DNA of 64,000 nt from Chaetorhynchus papuensis (taxonomy: Eukaryota > Chordata > Aves > Passeriformes > Rhipiduridae), in contig VWYX01000083.1 in NCBI GenBank assembly GCA_013396525.1, positions 1,220,699 to 1,284,698 on the forward strand. The letters run 5' to 3'. The position numbers and the translations under genes are program-made. How positions within the stretch are numbered: the first letter of the stretch is position 1; each line of letters opens with the position of its first letter. This document shows positions 1-12,398 of the stretch, piece by piece. The notes beneath the pieces are model-generated. The model saw only the letters and a program-made list of their open reading frames with translations, was not told where the DNA came from and made no database searches.

Positions 1-3000
1 CCACGAGGCACTGGCAACCTTGGGCAACAGGCATTTTCCTTCTCTCAGTTGTATAACAGTGGCATGGTGTGTTTTGAGACCAATGGACAGAGAATGCCTG
101 TAGGAAAGGCAGGTTGTGCCCTGCTTGCTGCACAAATGTGCTTGGTAGAACTCTCTGTAATATTGACGAGGAGAGGTTGCTCCTTACGGCCCAGACTCCA
201 GCCTGGGTCTGATATCCCCGTGCACAGTGCTTGCCAGGGGAAGCTGCCCATGCTTAGAAAGAACTTGCCTGAGAGCTGTGTTGTTCTCTTTTACTGTGTG
301 TTCTGAGCACAGGATGATGTTCAAGTCTATAAATTACTTGCTGAGGTTATTTTTCTTATTCTTGCCTCTTTATTAATTGTAAGTGTGCTTTCATAAATAC
401 TGTATTTCCATAAGCAATGCTTTCTCTAAGAAAAGAAGAAAATGTTTCCTGTTGTTCTGTGTGGCAACGTGACATCCTGAGAAATCACTTACCTTGAGAT
501 CCATAAGTGATGTATAGCTACAATAACAGCTTTCTGATAAGACAGGAAATCCTTCATATCGGTAGATGACATGATTCTAGTGAGTGGCATCTAATTTGAA
601 ACAGTTTTATATCATCTATAATCTTTTGGAGGGCCTGGGAAAGCACAGCTATTTTATTATTTTATAGCCTGCAGTTATACAAGGAAGATATAAAATGCAC
701 AGATTATTTTCTCTTTTGCTCATTGTAGAGTGAAAGGATAGTATCTATTTAGCTTTTGTCTCTGCCCCTTTAATTTTCTTATTCACTGCACTCTTCTTTG
801 AGAGTCATTCTTTTCTTTTCTTTTCTTTTTTACACCTACCTTTAAATATTTTATGGGTAGAGAGCTTATAATATGTATTGTCACGGCAGTTGTCTCTAGA
901 GGTCAGCAATGAGTTTAATAATGAGATGCGAACCAGTGACTCTGTAAAACCCATTTCAGGTTATAAATGGCATGTTTTATTGAATCTAGTGTTAAAGGTT
1001 GTTAACGTATCAATTGGTGGTGGTCAGGGTTAAACAAGCTTCAACATGAGCCCTCTCATGTTAGGAAACTGTCAGTAAGGTATTTTTCCACTTTCCCCTT
1101 TGCTGAAGCCAGGTTTGTGCATCTCATCCATTTTTCTGGGGGTGTTCTGCAGTTTAAACTCTCCAGGCCTGAGCTGGATCTTTTATTTGTTTTGCACCGA
1201 TGTAATTTTAAGCGCAATGGCATCACTCCCAAATTCAACTTGATGGTGTGAAGAGAATTTGGACCATGAGTTTTTAGCAGGAACTTTTGAAATCAAGTCA
1301 AAACCCAGTGGAAGCATCATGTGAAATCTTGCCTCTTGCTTCATGAGTGCACCAGATTACTGAGTTAATGAACTTGGGGTAATTATGTGTAACAGAAGAG
1401 GATGATTTTGGATATGCAGTAAATGTGTTTGTCAGGTAACACTGATCTTCGTGTTGCGACCATGGGCTGCAAAAATAACTTCTTCACGTGAATTTAGTCT
1501 AAAGTTGGCTTCTCTGGTTCAGGCAGTTTGAAAAGGGAGAGGTTTTTAACATTGTTAGAATAGCCTTTATTCAAAATATCTCCTCTTAGGGGCATATAAA
1601 TGCAGCTGTAAAGAGTTATGAATTCTCTGTCTACAAAAGGCCTAAATTTGGGCTGGGTTTTTCTCAAATATTCTGCATATTCCTGAATTTTCAATACTTG
1701 CCTTTCTTTTCTCTATTTTCTTACCACTCCATTGCTCCTCAGAGACACCAGTAACCTGCCTTGTGGAACAAGTTACACCTTTTTTCTTCCTTCTGTTTGT
1801 GCTTGCTGAGTGGACGTGCTGCCTTACATCCCCATGAATTTTAAGTCTCCTGCAGCGCCCAGTGGATTGTTGATGTCAGGAAAAATCTTAAGCACTAAAG
1901 AAGACAGAGAACAATAGAAGTTCCCTTTTTTCTATAAAACTGATTGAATAAGAGTGGTGGCAGACAAGTGTTGGGCTATTAAAGTCCATTTAGGAAACGA
2001 ATGATTCAAAGAGAGCAGAACTGTTAAAACTGAAGCAATTTTATGCATCCCAACAACCACATCTACCTTGTGGCCTTGCCTTTCCCTAGGACACAGTGGG
2101 GAGTTGTGCAAGCACCACAGGGAATAAACTGATTTGCAAGGCCAGGGAGTGTTCTGGACTTTGGGTAAATCTAACAGAAACATTCACAGCAATATTTTAT
2201 ATTTTCTAAAGAATCCAGCAACTTCTTCCCTGGTGGTTAAGTTACTTCACCAAAAGTAATGCAGAGGTGTGTTTCTGGGCAGCTTTGAAAGCACATTTGG
2301 TATGAGGGCATGGATGTTCCCTCCTGCTCAGCTGGTTTTGTTTCCCAGAGTTTGTCATAACTGTCTTTTATTAAAAAAATGGAATTGCCTCTGACATTTT
2401 CAGGCAATACTCAGCTGCACTGTGCTGAAAAATGATACAAAAGTAGAAAGAGCATACATTTTTTCACCTGTTCACGTGAATTGGTAAGGAATTGCTGAGG
2501 AGAGAAAAGGCAGTGGCCCTGCTGCTGCCAGAAGGTTTGTGCAGTCAAATCCCAGAAACTATGCAGAGCCCGTGAAAGAAAATAAAAATGGGACGGTTTT
2601 TTGCAAGCTTAAATATCTCCCACATTGAATCTCAATATAAGGTCAGTTCTGGAGGCTTTTGGGGAGCTGTAATAAAATTTCCCTGAACACACTGCAGTGG
2701 CCACAGGGCTGGCTATCACCAGTGTCCTGTGGAAAACTCACACACTCTGATCACGAGGGAGCTCAACTGTTCCGGTGTTATTATTTCTGAGAGAACAAAA
2801 AGACCATTTGCAGAAATTTTATTGGAGCTATCAACAGTTCAGTGTTGAATTATTTAGAAGAGAAAGCTGAGGACACACCAGGCCGAGTGTGCCAAGGTGG
2901 GATGTTCAGCATGGAACGCTGCACACGGGGGTTGGTTTCCTTTGCAGTAAGAGGGACATGAATGGAGGAAGAGGTTGAAAAGGAAAAAGGATTTGGAGTT

Positions 3001-3609
3001 TTTATGGAAGCCGGAATTGTTACATGTTGTGGTGGAAGCTTTATGAATGAATGTATAATGTGTTCTAAAACAAAAACATGAGATACTAAATAATTACAGG
3101 AAGCTATTTTGGGAATCAAGATCTCTTCTTCAGTCCTGAAAGAATCAGCACAGTTTTTTAATTACAAGCAAAGTTAATTTGTCAAACTCAACTCCTCTGT
3201 GTACTTTTGAAATGCTTGCTAGTTCTTAAATTACTTGAAAATTCCATCTTGGTTTTGGCAGTGGTTGAGCTCAAGGAAAAAAAAGTTGGTAAAACAGAAA
3301 CCAAGCATGCCATAAACTAATGAGGGCTGTAACTTTAGAGGTCTTCTGAAACTAGATACAGCAAATTAAAGATTTATATGAGTCCTATGGGCCCAATGAT
3401 CTTTTTTTTTAAATCTTCCTCATTATAAAATACTCCTTTACCATTTTATTTTTTCTTATAAGCGTATAATACAGTGTTATTTTGAATTTATATAATTTCA
3501 ACATGTTTAATATTAAATTGTGTCTCTTTTTCACCCTTCATTAAAAACATGACTCTTGATTTTTTATAACTATCCAACCTGCCTTACTCTCTTTCATTTT
3601 TGTTTTTAG
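1..3609 (+). other. Intron (3' part), upstream of exon A
   Basis: This is the downstream end of the intron that separates the RRM1 exons from exon A. It is AT-rich and holds no recognised gene, CR1 fragment or RNA gene. It ends in a long U-rich tract (about 3570-3607) followed by AG at 3608-3609. Open frames here are short, overlap on both strands and resemble no known protein. Confidence 0.85.
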
Positions 3610-3658
3610 ATGCATCATCCTATTCAGATGAAACCTGCAGATAGTGAAAAGTCAAATG
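3610..3658 (+). CDS. CELF2: CELF2 exon A (49 nt): start of the RRM2 lead-in
   Basis: The exon encodes MHHPIQMKPADSEKSN plus the first base of an Ala codon, the conserved spacer just before RRM2 in CELF1 and CELF2. The acceptor is a U-rich tract ending in TAG at 3607-3609 and the donor is ATG/GTATGT. Entry phase is 0 and exit phase 1, so skipping this 49-nt exon would shift the frame. The first codon is ATG, but in this family it is an internal methionine that follows the RRM1 region, so I do not treat it as the start codon. Confidence 0.96.
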
Positions 3659-4832
3659 GTATGTGTTTAATTTATTTTTACTTAATTGTGTCTCTCTCTA
3701 AACTAAAATAAGCACAACATTGTGAGAGTTTTTGCTTTACTTCTTTTGTGGTGAAAATGACAGGCAGTTTCCGTACACCTGACGTGTTGGGAAGGTGTTG
3801 AGCTGCTCTGAATTCCCTGTTATCTTCTGCTTTAAAGAAGGCAGGAAATGTCCTCAAAAAGGGTCTTCCTTGTACCTGCTGTACATCATGACTCACCTCA
3901 CTGCATTCATCCTTCCCTTGGGTTCTCATAACAGTGAGGTAATGTGGGAGCACCTGAGATTGATAAGATGGAGATAAAATGTTAATGCTGAAAATTAAAA
4001 ATAAACAAAAAGGCATACCTGTGTTAACAAACTATGTAAGCACGTGATCAGCCTTAATCATTTGCCAAAACCACATTTTTATAGAATGATGCCATTCTGA
4101 ATCGGAGCCAAATTTAAGTTTTAATCATATGCTTCATTATGAGCTGGGAAACCCACTTCGGAGCTCTCTGTATACTTATTCCTCAAAACGATTGAAAAAT
4201 GAATGCTATAAAGACAGTAATATCCATTTGGAATACTAGGGCACTGCCTAAGTGGATGTATATGACATGCAAAATAGATGGCAGGCTAAATCTGTTAAAC
4301 ACGCCAGGTTTATATATTCAGGGAAATAAGATAATCGAATGGTAGCGCAACTTGGCGGCGTGTGATTCTTTAAAAATATATACGTGTATATTTTGCCCCT
4401 TGATTTGTTCCTGTAATTTTCTAAAATATATGTTAAAGATATCATCTGCCTTCTTAGATTGCAAGAGCTTCATTTTCCCATAAGGCCCACATAATCAGAG
4501 CTGGTTCCTCCAACAGGCATCTTTGCACCTCATTAATTAGTAATCAGGGCAGAAGCCGTGCACTTAGAGATCTACATACCTGCAAATGTAAATTATGATT
4601 GGGCTCTAAATCTCTCTGCAAGGCTTTTTTAAGGCTTCTTTTTCTGCTAATTGTAGTGCATCCCTTTTTCAGGCTTCTCCAAGGATTATGAAGTTTGGAA
4701 GGAAATTAAAACTTCACATTATGCTAGGTTTCCCAATAGGACAACTTTCCAAACAAAAGTGGCCATGAGCACAGGAAATATGAGCTGTCACCCATTTGTA
4801 CAGGAGGGGGTGTTCTCTCTCTCATGTTGGAG

Positions 4833-5060
4833 TCATAGAATCATTGAATATTCTGAGTTGGAGAGGATGGATATCTGCCCACGAGGATTCTCAAAGTCTG
4901 ATTCCTGGCCCTGCACAGGACAATCCCAAAAATCCCACCATGTGCTTAAGAACATTGTCGAAATGCTCCTTGAGCTCTCTCAGTCTTGGTGCTGTGACCA
5001 CTGCTCTGGGGAGCCTGTTCCAGTGCCCAGATACCCTCTGGGTGAAGAGCATTTTCCAAA
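4833..5060 (-). mobile_element. CR1 LINE 3' fragment, minus strand
   Basis: The sequence begins with the reverse complement of a CR1 tail (TCATAGAATCATTGAATATT) and continues through the typical 3'UTR phrase about a small pool of conserved words (GGCCCTGCACAGGACA, CCCACCATGTGC). The minus-strand frame carries the CR1 ORF2 C-terminal signature GHWNRLPR. It belongs to the same subfamily as the plus-strand copy at 56118-56428. It is 5'-truncated, as is usual for CR1, and does not encode a working protein. The boundary on the 5060 side is approximate. Confidence 0.9.
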
Positions 5061-6594
5061 GAGTTTTAGCAGTGATTTCTTGCTGTCTTTGAGTGCTCAG
5101 AATAGAGGCCAAGGCACCTGGACGGGCAGGACTGAACTTTTCAGGCCCCACTGCGGTCAAGGAGAGCATTGCTGTTGGAATCCAAATTCCAGTCCCTAGT
5201 ATTTAATGCTACCTGCGGGCACAATTATCCCTTAGGCACAGGAACACCGGCCTGAACCCTCTGAACTAAGTATGGCCTCCATGAGTTCTTTCAAAGACAA
5301 ATTTCACCTCAATTTCCTTGGCAAATTAGAAAAATAAGAGGCAATGGGCCAAAATTGACTCCCAGTGAGTTACTTGTTCATTGCCTGAAGTGTTTCTTTC
5401 TAAAGGAGATTGAACATATTGGAAAAACACTGTGGGGAATTGTGCAAATTCTGTCTTTCTCTGCAAGTAGCACCTGCTTGGAAAGCAGGGTAGGTTGGCT
5501 CCTGGCTGCTTCTGTTAGTCTGGGGTTATCTGCATGAAACTCCTGTCTGACTGTGGGAATACTCTCTTATTTTCTGGCATTCCAAGCATGAAAATCATGA
5601 GGGATGGGGGGTTTTTTGCCTTTTTTTTTTCTTGCCTTTCTTTGTATTTTTGGGGAAAACAAATTGTCAGTACAGGGGTACCAAGTGTCAAATTAAACAT
5701 CTTTTTAAATTTAGACTCCTGAAGGGTGTGGGAACTTTTGATAGGCGTGTTCAAGGGGTTGTGAACTATTTTTTTTTTATTATTGACTGGAGAAACAGAA
5801 GGCAAAATAATACCACGATGATGGTAATAATGGTACAGCTCCTCAAGAAGGCAGGGCGTAGGTGTGGGGTTCATGGAGTGGATGACAGTTTTCAAGCAGC
5901 TTGGAGATCAAGAAAGAGAAAAAACAGCAGCGTGGGGGATGTGGAGGTTTGTTTGGCACGTGTTTCCCATATGCTCCAGGCTATCCATCTGAGGAGGTAA
6001 ATTATCCATGCCAACAGCAAATTGTAAACTGTACCTCTTCAACCAGATTGGTAAGTTCAAAGGGGAAAAGAAAGAAGACATGCCAAGGCATCTTGGTTTT
6101 CCTGATCCCTGGTGGTTGAGCTTTTGAGGAATACTCGAATCTCTTTGATTTCTGAGTCACGGGAGGATCCCAGTGGATTTTATAGGTAAAGTGGTGTGTC
6201 TCAGTTTGCAAAGAGGTTAAAGAAATTTTCTTGGTCAAAAATTTCCTGTGGAAAGATGTGCAGGACAAGCTGAACACTCTACAATTCTTCTGAGCTTGTA
6301 CATGTTTGGGAAGGATTGATAGACCTGTTCAGGTTCCATAGGGAGGGAGGAGAGGTCCTCTCAATCAGCTTACAGAGGTTTTCAAAGAACAGTATTTGCT
6401 GGGTGATAAAATGCCCCCTCCCCGTATTGAGTCCCTTGTGCAGAAGGTTTGAATGAGCATCCAAGCCAGAGAGTACCAGGATGAAATGCTCCTCCTTTTC
6501 CATCACCATTCCTGCCCTTAGATGTCTGCATCACCGAAGGTGTCTGTCCCTTGGCACCAGAGGCCAAACTCACCTCATGGAAACTGGGAGATGG

Positions 6595-6765
6595 GATGGA
6601 AGGGACACCTCCTGCACACGTGTGTTACTAACCTGGACCAGGTTGCTCAGAGCCCCATCCAATCTGGCCTTGAACACTTCCAGGGATGGAGCATCCACAG
6701 CTTCCCTGAGCACCCTGTTCCAGTGGTTCCTTCCCTGCCTGCAATGTGAATAAGTCATTTCTCTG
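6595..6765 (-). mobile_element. CR1 LINE 3' fragment, minus strand
   Basis: The minus-strand frame reads HWNRVLREAVDAPSLEVF and then KARLDGALSNLVQ, the standard C-terminal end of CR1 ORF2. The 3'UTR and tail are shortened or absent. The fragment is degenerate. Its boundaries are set by eye and may be off by some tens of bases. Confidence 0.88.
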
Positions 6766-7340
6766 CTCATGCAGATGAAGCAAAGCCTGATCTCTTCCAC
6801 CAAACTTTTAGCAGCTCGAGTTGATGGGGCAATACTTGCCCTCAGATTTAATTAATTTGTCTACCCAGGAGGATTCTGAAAAGCTTCTTACTGCTGACAA
6901 ACGTAACATCTCTGAAAGATGCAGATGATTAATTTTGTAGTGTGTCCTGATCTGATCACCTGATAGGTCTGGTCTGATCACCTTTGTGCAGGTTGTTTTA
7001 ACTTATCTACAGAGTTTTGGTTAAGGATTTTCTGCCCAAAAGCATGGTTTTGACTTTCCACCATTACTAGATTCATCACTCACAGTATTTATCCTTTTAA
7101 GGAGATTTTCCCTTTCTCAAACAAAGGGGGTTCCTCCAGTCTAATGCTGAAAAACTTAAAAACACCTGCTTGACTCTAAGTTGTCTGTGGCCATTAACAG
7201 GCTACAATTTGTAAATGCTTAGATGTGTCTTGGATCTGAATTCGAACACAGTCAATACTTTCAGGCACATATCCTGCAGACAGCATGCTCTTAAATGGAT
7301 CAAAACATCACTGCTTTAGGGAAAATGACAAAATTCTCTA

Positions 7341-7357
7341 TTTTTTTTTTTTTTTTT
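7341..7357 (+). repeat. Poly-T run (17)
   Basis: An uninterrupted run of 17 T in the A-B intron, followed by a short purine-rich stretch. It could vary in length between individuals. No function is evident. Confidence 0.95.
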
Positions 7358-10300
7358 AAGTAGGGAGGAGGGTAACTGAGTAATCTTATAATTTGTTTTT
7401 ATTTATTTTATTAGTGGAAAATTTAAAAAATAATTTTGAAATTCTAAGTGGCACAACTTTGCCGATGTGGAGGTAGTAATTAGATGCCATATGTTAGCAC
7501 TAACACATAGAAAAGTTGATAATTAATGCAGGCAGCTCCGGATTCAGGTGCGACTTTGACAGATTGTATGCAAGGGGTTTTCACAGGCTTACAGCTAGGG
7601 ATAAAAAGTCTGCCTTCACCCCTTCCCTTCTATATGGGAGTCAAAAACCAAAACCAAACCAAAACAAAAAAACCCTCCACACCATTTATACATAATTAAC
7701 TATTTATCTATTTTCTTAAAAGAAAAGGCATCTTCTGGGGAGAAAACGCACTATTTATCTGACTGGACTCCTCAGAAAGGTACAATGAAGAGTTATAATT
7801 TTGATCTTTCAGAATTTTGGGGATTTAGAAGAGTGAAAAGTTTGTTGGATCTTCGGGGAGATTCCCCATGATTATTACACGGTTTAATTCTTTTGTAGCA
7901 TTCAGAAAATAATCTCTATTCCTTTATTCTCCTGGGTTAGCCTGCAAGAAATGCTCATTACTGAAGCAAATTGAGTAAAGCTTAAAAATTATACCCTTCA
8001 GGACGTTATTCTGCATGCTGGATGTAGCGCTGTCAGAAGACGGGAAGCTCAGTTTGAAAAGCTCCCCCCCAGCAGAGACAAACTTCAGCTCAGATAACCT
8101 TTGATGGCTAACGCAGAGTTCTAGGTTCAAACGTGATGCCCAGGCACACATGCCAGTGATGGCAGAGCCAGCCTTGGCAGGGTTACAAGAGCAACTCATC
8201 TCATTTTAAAACAGTTATCTGCGCCTCATCACGCAGGGTCCCTGCATTCTGGCAAACCCCACCCCCAATCCAGCAGGCTTAGCACTGGATGTGTCACTCC
8301 AAGTGCCCTGGCAGCACAGCCCACCTGCATTTGTAATGTGTTAGGATGCATTAAAGGTGAGCCCCATAATGTGTTAATCAAGAAACTGTGCTGTTTCACA
8401 CTTTCCTTCCTATAAACAGAATTTTAGGCCTTGTTTACTGTGACCTTCTGCCTGCTTCTGCTCCATGAAGGAGGGGCACTCAGCCACCCCATCCTACCTG
8501 CTACTTCCAAACTGTTGTTATCTACTTCATTCCCACAGAGTGGTGCAAAAAATCAGAAAGTTCAACTGATCCCATGAGTGAGGTTCAGAAATAATGATGT
8601 CAAACACACACCAAAAAAAGTTTTGATTTGTCTGGATTTTGAACTGTTTAAACCTACCCCAAGGGTGGGAGAGAGTTATCAAGCAGCAGTGAAATGCTTA
8701 TGAGATATGTGCACACAAGTGCTGGCCCATGCACTCTGTTACCCTTCTCCCAGCCTTCTTCTTTGCCTGCTCTCATTGCCCAAAGCACTCGCAGCTCCCA
8801 AGCTTTGTCCAGTCCCTCAGAGCTCGTTTATTCCTCCTGTCCCTGCAGCTGGAGCTCAGGACACATAGGTGTTATCACGATGCCCAAGATCTGGGAGTTG
8901 GTTGGAAGGTAGCAGCCTCTGTCAGCCTACTCAGTCAGCGTAAAAAAATCTGTAATCTTCTGTCAGTGGCAGGGGAGAGGCTGCCATGACAAAGTCCAGC
9001 CACCTTGCTGGGAGAGGTGAGATCCATCACTCTTCAGAGGAGCTGATCTCCTGGCATTGCCAACAGCCAGTTCAGCTGACAGTAAACCTGTAAGTCACTG
9101 AAGTTAGGCCAATGGGTTTAGGCTGCCATCCTTTCCCTAAGCAGCAGCACCTGTCCCTGTCTCAGTGCTTTGCTGGGTCACGTGTGTTTAATGCTGGGCT
9201 CCTCATTTTGCAGTCCGTGGGAGAAACCCAACACGCACAGGAAAATCCTCAGGCTTGGCAGATCCAAAGGGAAGTTTGCTAACCTCTAAATACATTTGTC
9301 CCACGCTCCTTGCACTCTGTTGTCTGCTTGAGTCTCAAGCCTTGCCTGCGTGGCAGGTAAGAATTCATTTTAGAAAGAAAGAAGTGGCTGACCAAAAATG
9401 CAGAAATAAATCCTGAAAATCAGTCTTATCGAGGTGGAAAAGTATTCCGTTCTCTGTGTGGGAATATATTGTTAAAAACTCTTTCAGCCTAATAATATCA
9501 GATGTTCTATCAGATGGAGTGAAAACATGTCATTTTGATCTTGACAATTGTCACTTTAAATGTTTTTTATGCTGGGCCCCTAGCCAGAAAAAGAATAGCA
9601 ATTTTCTTAAGCTTCAACACTGATCAACACTGACTAATGGCACTGAATGCAGAGCACGTCATCATATCAATATGTTTTCTGTACTCTGAGCATTCTTCAT
9701 GAAATCTGCATTTTTAAGATGTACAGTACACAGGAGCTGGATGTTTAATTTACTATAAAATCACCCTCAAGCTGCAAACCTGCAAATCATGTTAGTTAAA
9801 TGGCATATTTATAGGTTTACTAGCGAAACCGAAGGAGGCCGGTGGGGAGTTCATCACCTGCTACTCTTTGGAAAATAAAACAAAGCCTTCTGTTTGCATC
9901 TCATTTCTTTTGAGTCTCCATGTGAATCTCTTTGGTTTGAGGCTTTGTCCTGGCACCGAAGCAGGACCCAAGGGCCCTCCTGTGGCAGGGATTTGTCCAA
10001 CTTAGCCAACAGCTATTTTTAAAACAAGGTTGGAACCTAGTCACCCCTAGGGTAGACCTGCACACTGTATTTCAAGCCTAAGATCAACCCAAATTTAAAC
10101 TGGCTGGTATGAGCTGACACAGAGACACAAAATGAGAGGTTCATAACACAGAACAGGAGGCAGTGCTTGGAAATGTGCTTGGCACCAAGGCTTCACCCAG
10201 CCTGACCTCAGTCTGTGGTGTGGGGAAATCCAGACCTGGCAGCCCAGCTGGGTCCCTTGTCTCAAAACTTTTCCTGCACCATGGCCATAGTCTGTGGCTG

Positions 10301-10520
10301 CTGTCGAGGGGACAGGCTGGCCAAGGAACTTCCTCAAAAAGATTGCTCAAGGCAATATAGGAATTGTCTGCAGCTAAGTTACGGGCATCCTTTCACCAGC
10401 GGAAGTGGCTGCCTGCACTCCTCTTGTAGCTGTGAGCAAGGCAATTCAGCTTTCCCACCCTTAAAATAACAATTAGCAGCATCAAGGTCACCTATATATT
10501 ATGAATCAGATGTAAAATTC

Positions 10521-10557
10521 TGTATATATTTATATATATTTATGTATATATAAATAT
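10521..10557. repeat. (TA)-rich low-complexity run
   Basis: An imperfect TATATATTTA array about 37 bp long inside the A-B intron. No gene or regulatory role is apparent. Confidence 0.85.
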
Positions 10558-12053
10558 CCCAACTCGTAGGTCTTATTTGCAATCACACATATTCAGCTCC
10601 TGATCTGTGTACAACTGGCTCATCCCGTGCATTCATCATTTCTTAACCCTTTCTGGAGGGTTCACCTGCATGTGGAACCTCAATATAAAGTGTGAATGGA
10701 AATGTTCAGTCTTGAGGAATCTCTGCTGAGGAAAACATCTTCCCCTGGGTGTTAAATTCACACAAATTTTCCTGCAAGCTTGTAGAGTGAGACACTGGGA
10801 TTGCAGGGGCTGGTCTCTGTTTTGGGTTCTGAAAAATGCATGGGTTTGGTGCTCGCTTGTATAAAAGCTACAAATACTTTTTAAAGTCAGCGATTTAAGG
10901 AGAAAATTACTTCAAACACTTCTCATGATCAATAAACATGAACCTCTTCTTGTTATTCTTGAAATTATTAAATGCACTGGAAGCATTGAAGTATAACACA
11001 AATAAAATCCTAGAAAAAATGGATGCAGTCACTTCTTTCTCAGCTGCAATTTATTCCATTTGACAAACTCGTACTAATACAGGAGACAGAGTTAGAGAGC
11101 AAGGGAGGATTCATTATTTTTTTTTGTAAGACGAGAAATGAAAATACTTCATTACAAAAATAATTTGCACAATAATAGAAATAAGTAAGTGCAGTGCAGA
11201 CTCTCTGGAGTAAAGCTTTCCTTCCTTCTTTGCTTCCCCACATACCCTGACAGTCTGCTCATTAACAGGGAATTGGATTTACATGCCATTTCCAGAGAAG
11301 AAGAAAGCATTGGTGTATGTGCTGTATAATAAGCACTTAGATTTTTGGTTTAATATAGATGGGTCGGTGCGTTAACATTTTTAAGTCTTTCCAGAGGGAA
11401 TTAAGTTTTGTTGACCTCTTTCATTTTTGACAAGAGTCCCCAGCTTTAGACCTGTAAATTTGAGTTTGATTAATAGGACTGTGTGCATCCTGCTGCAGCA
11501 GTCCAGCTTGTGCTGGTGTTGGTGACAGTACAGGCAGGAAATATTCTACCAATAATTCAGGTAAAGCACCTTTTTCATGGGTTTTTTTTGCAAACTCAGC
11601 ATCATCATGCATCAAAGGGTGTTCAAGTGATGTCCTGGAATATGCCTTGTGTCCTCCTGAAGGGGAGAGGGCTGAAAAAACAGCAGAAAAATTCAATGCA
11701 TTCTTTTTCCAGAGCAGTCGTTGCACATCTGCCTTTCCAGTGCCGTGCATTAAGTTGGCTGAAATTGAAAGCTCAGATAGGAGCTGCTCCCAAAACATTT
11801 CTCAGGAATATTTTTCATTAGCTTGTATCATTACATGCACAATCCCTTCTTCACCCTCGCCCCATCATGATTTCTTTCACACACGAGGGGGATGAGGGAA
11901 TTTATCTGAATTAGAATCTATGCAAAGATATCTTTAACAGTGTCTCTAACAGAGGATACTTTTCTTTTAGAAGCCATGAAGGGGAGATGTATGCAGAGTG
12001 ACTAAGACAGCCAATTAATATGTTATATAAACAGCGAGCACCAGTAGAAAAAT

Positions 12054-12114
12054 GAGAGAGAGAGAGAAAAAAACCCGAGATATTTGGGGTGGGGGAGGGA
12101 AGGGGGAAGGGAGG
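12054..12114 (+). repeat. (GA)n run followed by a G-quadruplex motif
   Basis: A short GA array (12054-12066) is followed by G runs of 4, 5, 3, 5 and 3 separated by one- or two-base loops (12086-12111). The motif is on the transcribed sense strand, so it would be in the pre-mRNA, about 150 nt before the exon B acceptor. This matches the usual G3+N1-7 quadruplex pattern; folding in vivo is an inference. Confidence 0.85.
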
Positions 12115-12263
12115 TTGTAAGTATAAAGTGTTTGCCTTAGGACTTGTCTTCAGTTACAGAGCCAGACTCACATGACTGGAGCTTGGTTTGATGTGGTAAT
12201 GAAGCATTGATCACAGGAAAAAGATGAAATGGCCTTTGCTCATTCATTATTTTTATCTTCTAG

Positions 12264-12398
12264 CTGTGGAAGACAGAAAATTGTTCATAGGAATGGTTTC
12301 GAAGAAGTGTAATGAGAATGATATCAGGGTGATGTTTTCTCCGTTCGGCCAGATAGAAGAATGCCGAATCCTTCGGGGACCAGATGGGCTGAGCCGAG
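12264..12398 (+). CDS. CELF2: CELF2 exon B (135 nt): first half of RRM2
   Basis: The exon encodes VEDRKLFIGMVSKKCNEND and then IRVMFSPFGQIEECRILRG, PDGLSRG. It contains the RNP2 motif LFIGMV (beta strand 1, an RNA-contacting aromatic among its residues), helix 1 and beta strands 2 and 3 leading up to RNP1. The acceptor is TTTTTATCTTCTAG and the donor is GAG/GTGAGT, which is strong. Phases are 1 and 1, so skipping it would keep the frame but remove half of RRM2. Its length and phase match the family's known exon structure. Confidence 0.98.

Larger units (their letters stand above)
3659..12263 (+). other. Intron A-B (8.6 kb)
   Basis: This intron contains two CR1 fragments on the minus strand (4833-5060 and 6595-6765), a 17-T run at 7341-7357, an AT-rich run at 10521-10557, a possible regulatory cluster near 7460-7570, and a GA run followed by a G-quadruplex motif at 12054-12114. 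A consensus AG/GTAAGA junction without an exon lies at 9355-9362. The rest is unremarkable intron sequence with no supported gene. Confidence 0.9.

Noticed and set aside
3610..3612. ATG at the first codon of exon A as a translation start
   Set aside because: In CELF proteins this Met is internal, after RRM1; the U-rich acceptor directly before it shows an internal exon.
4759..5199. 146-codon plus-strand open frame
   Set aside because: It is largely the antisense of the minus-strand CR1 fragment at 4833-5060, which explains the open frame.
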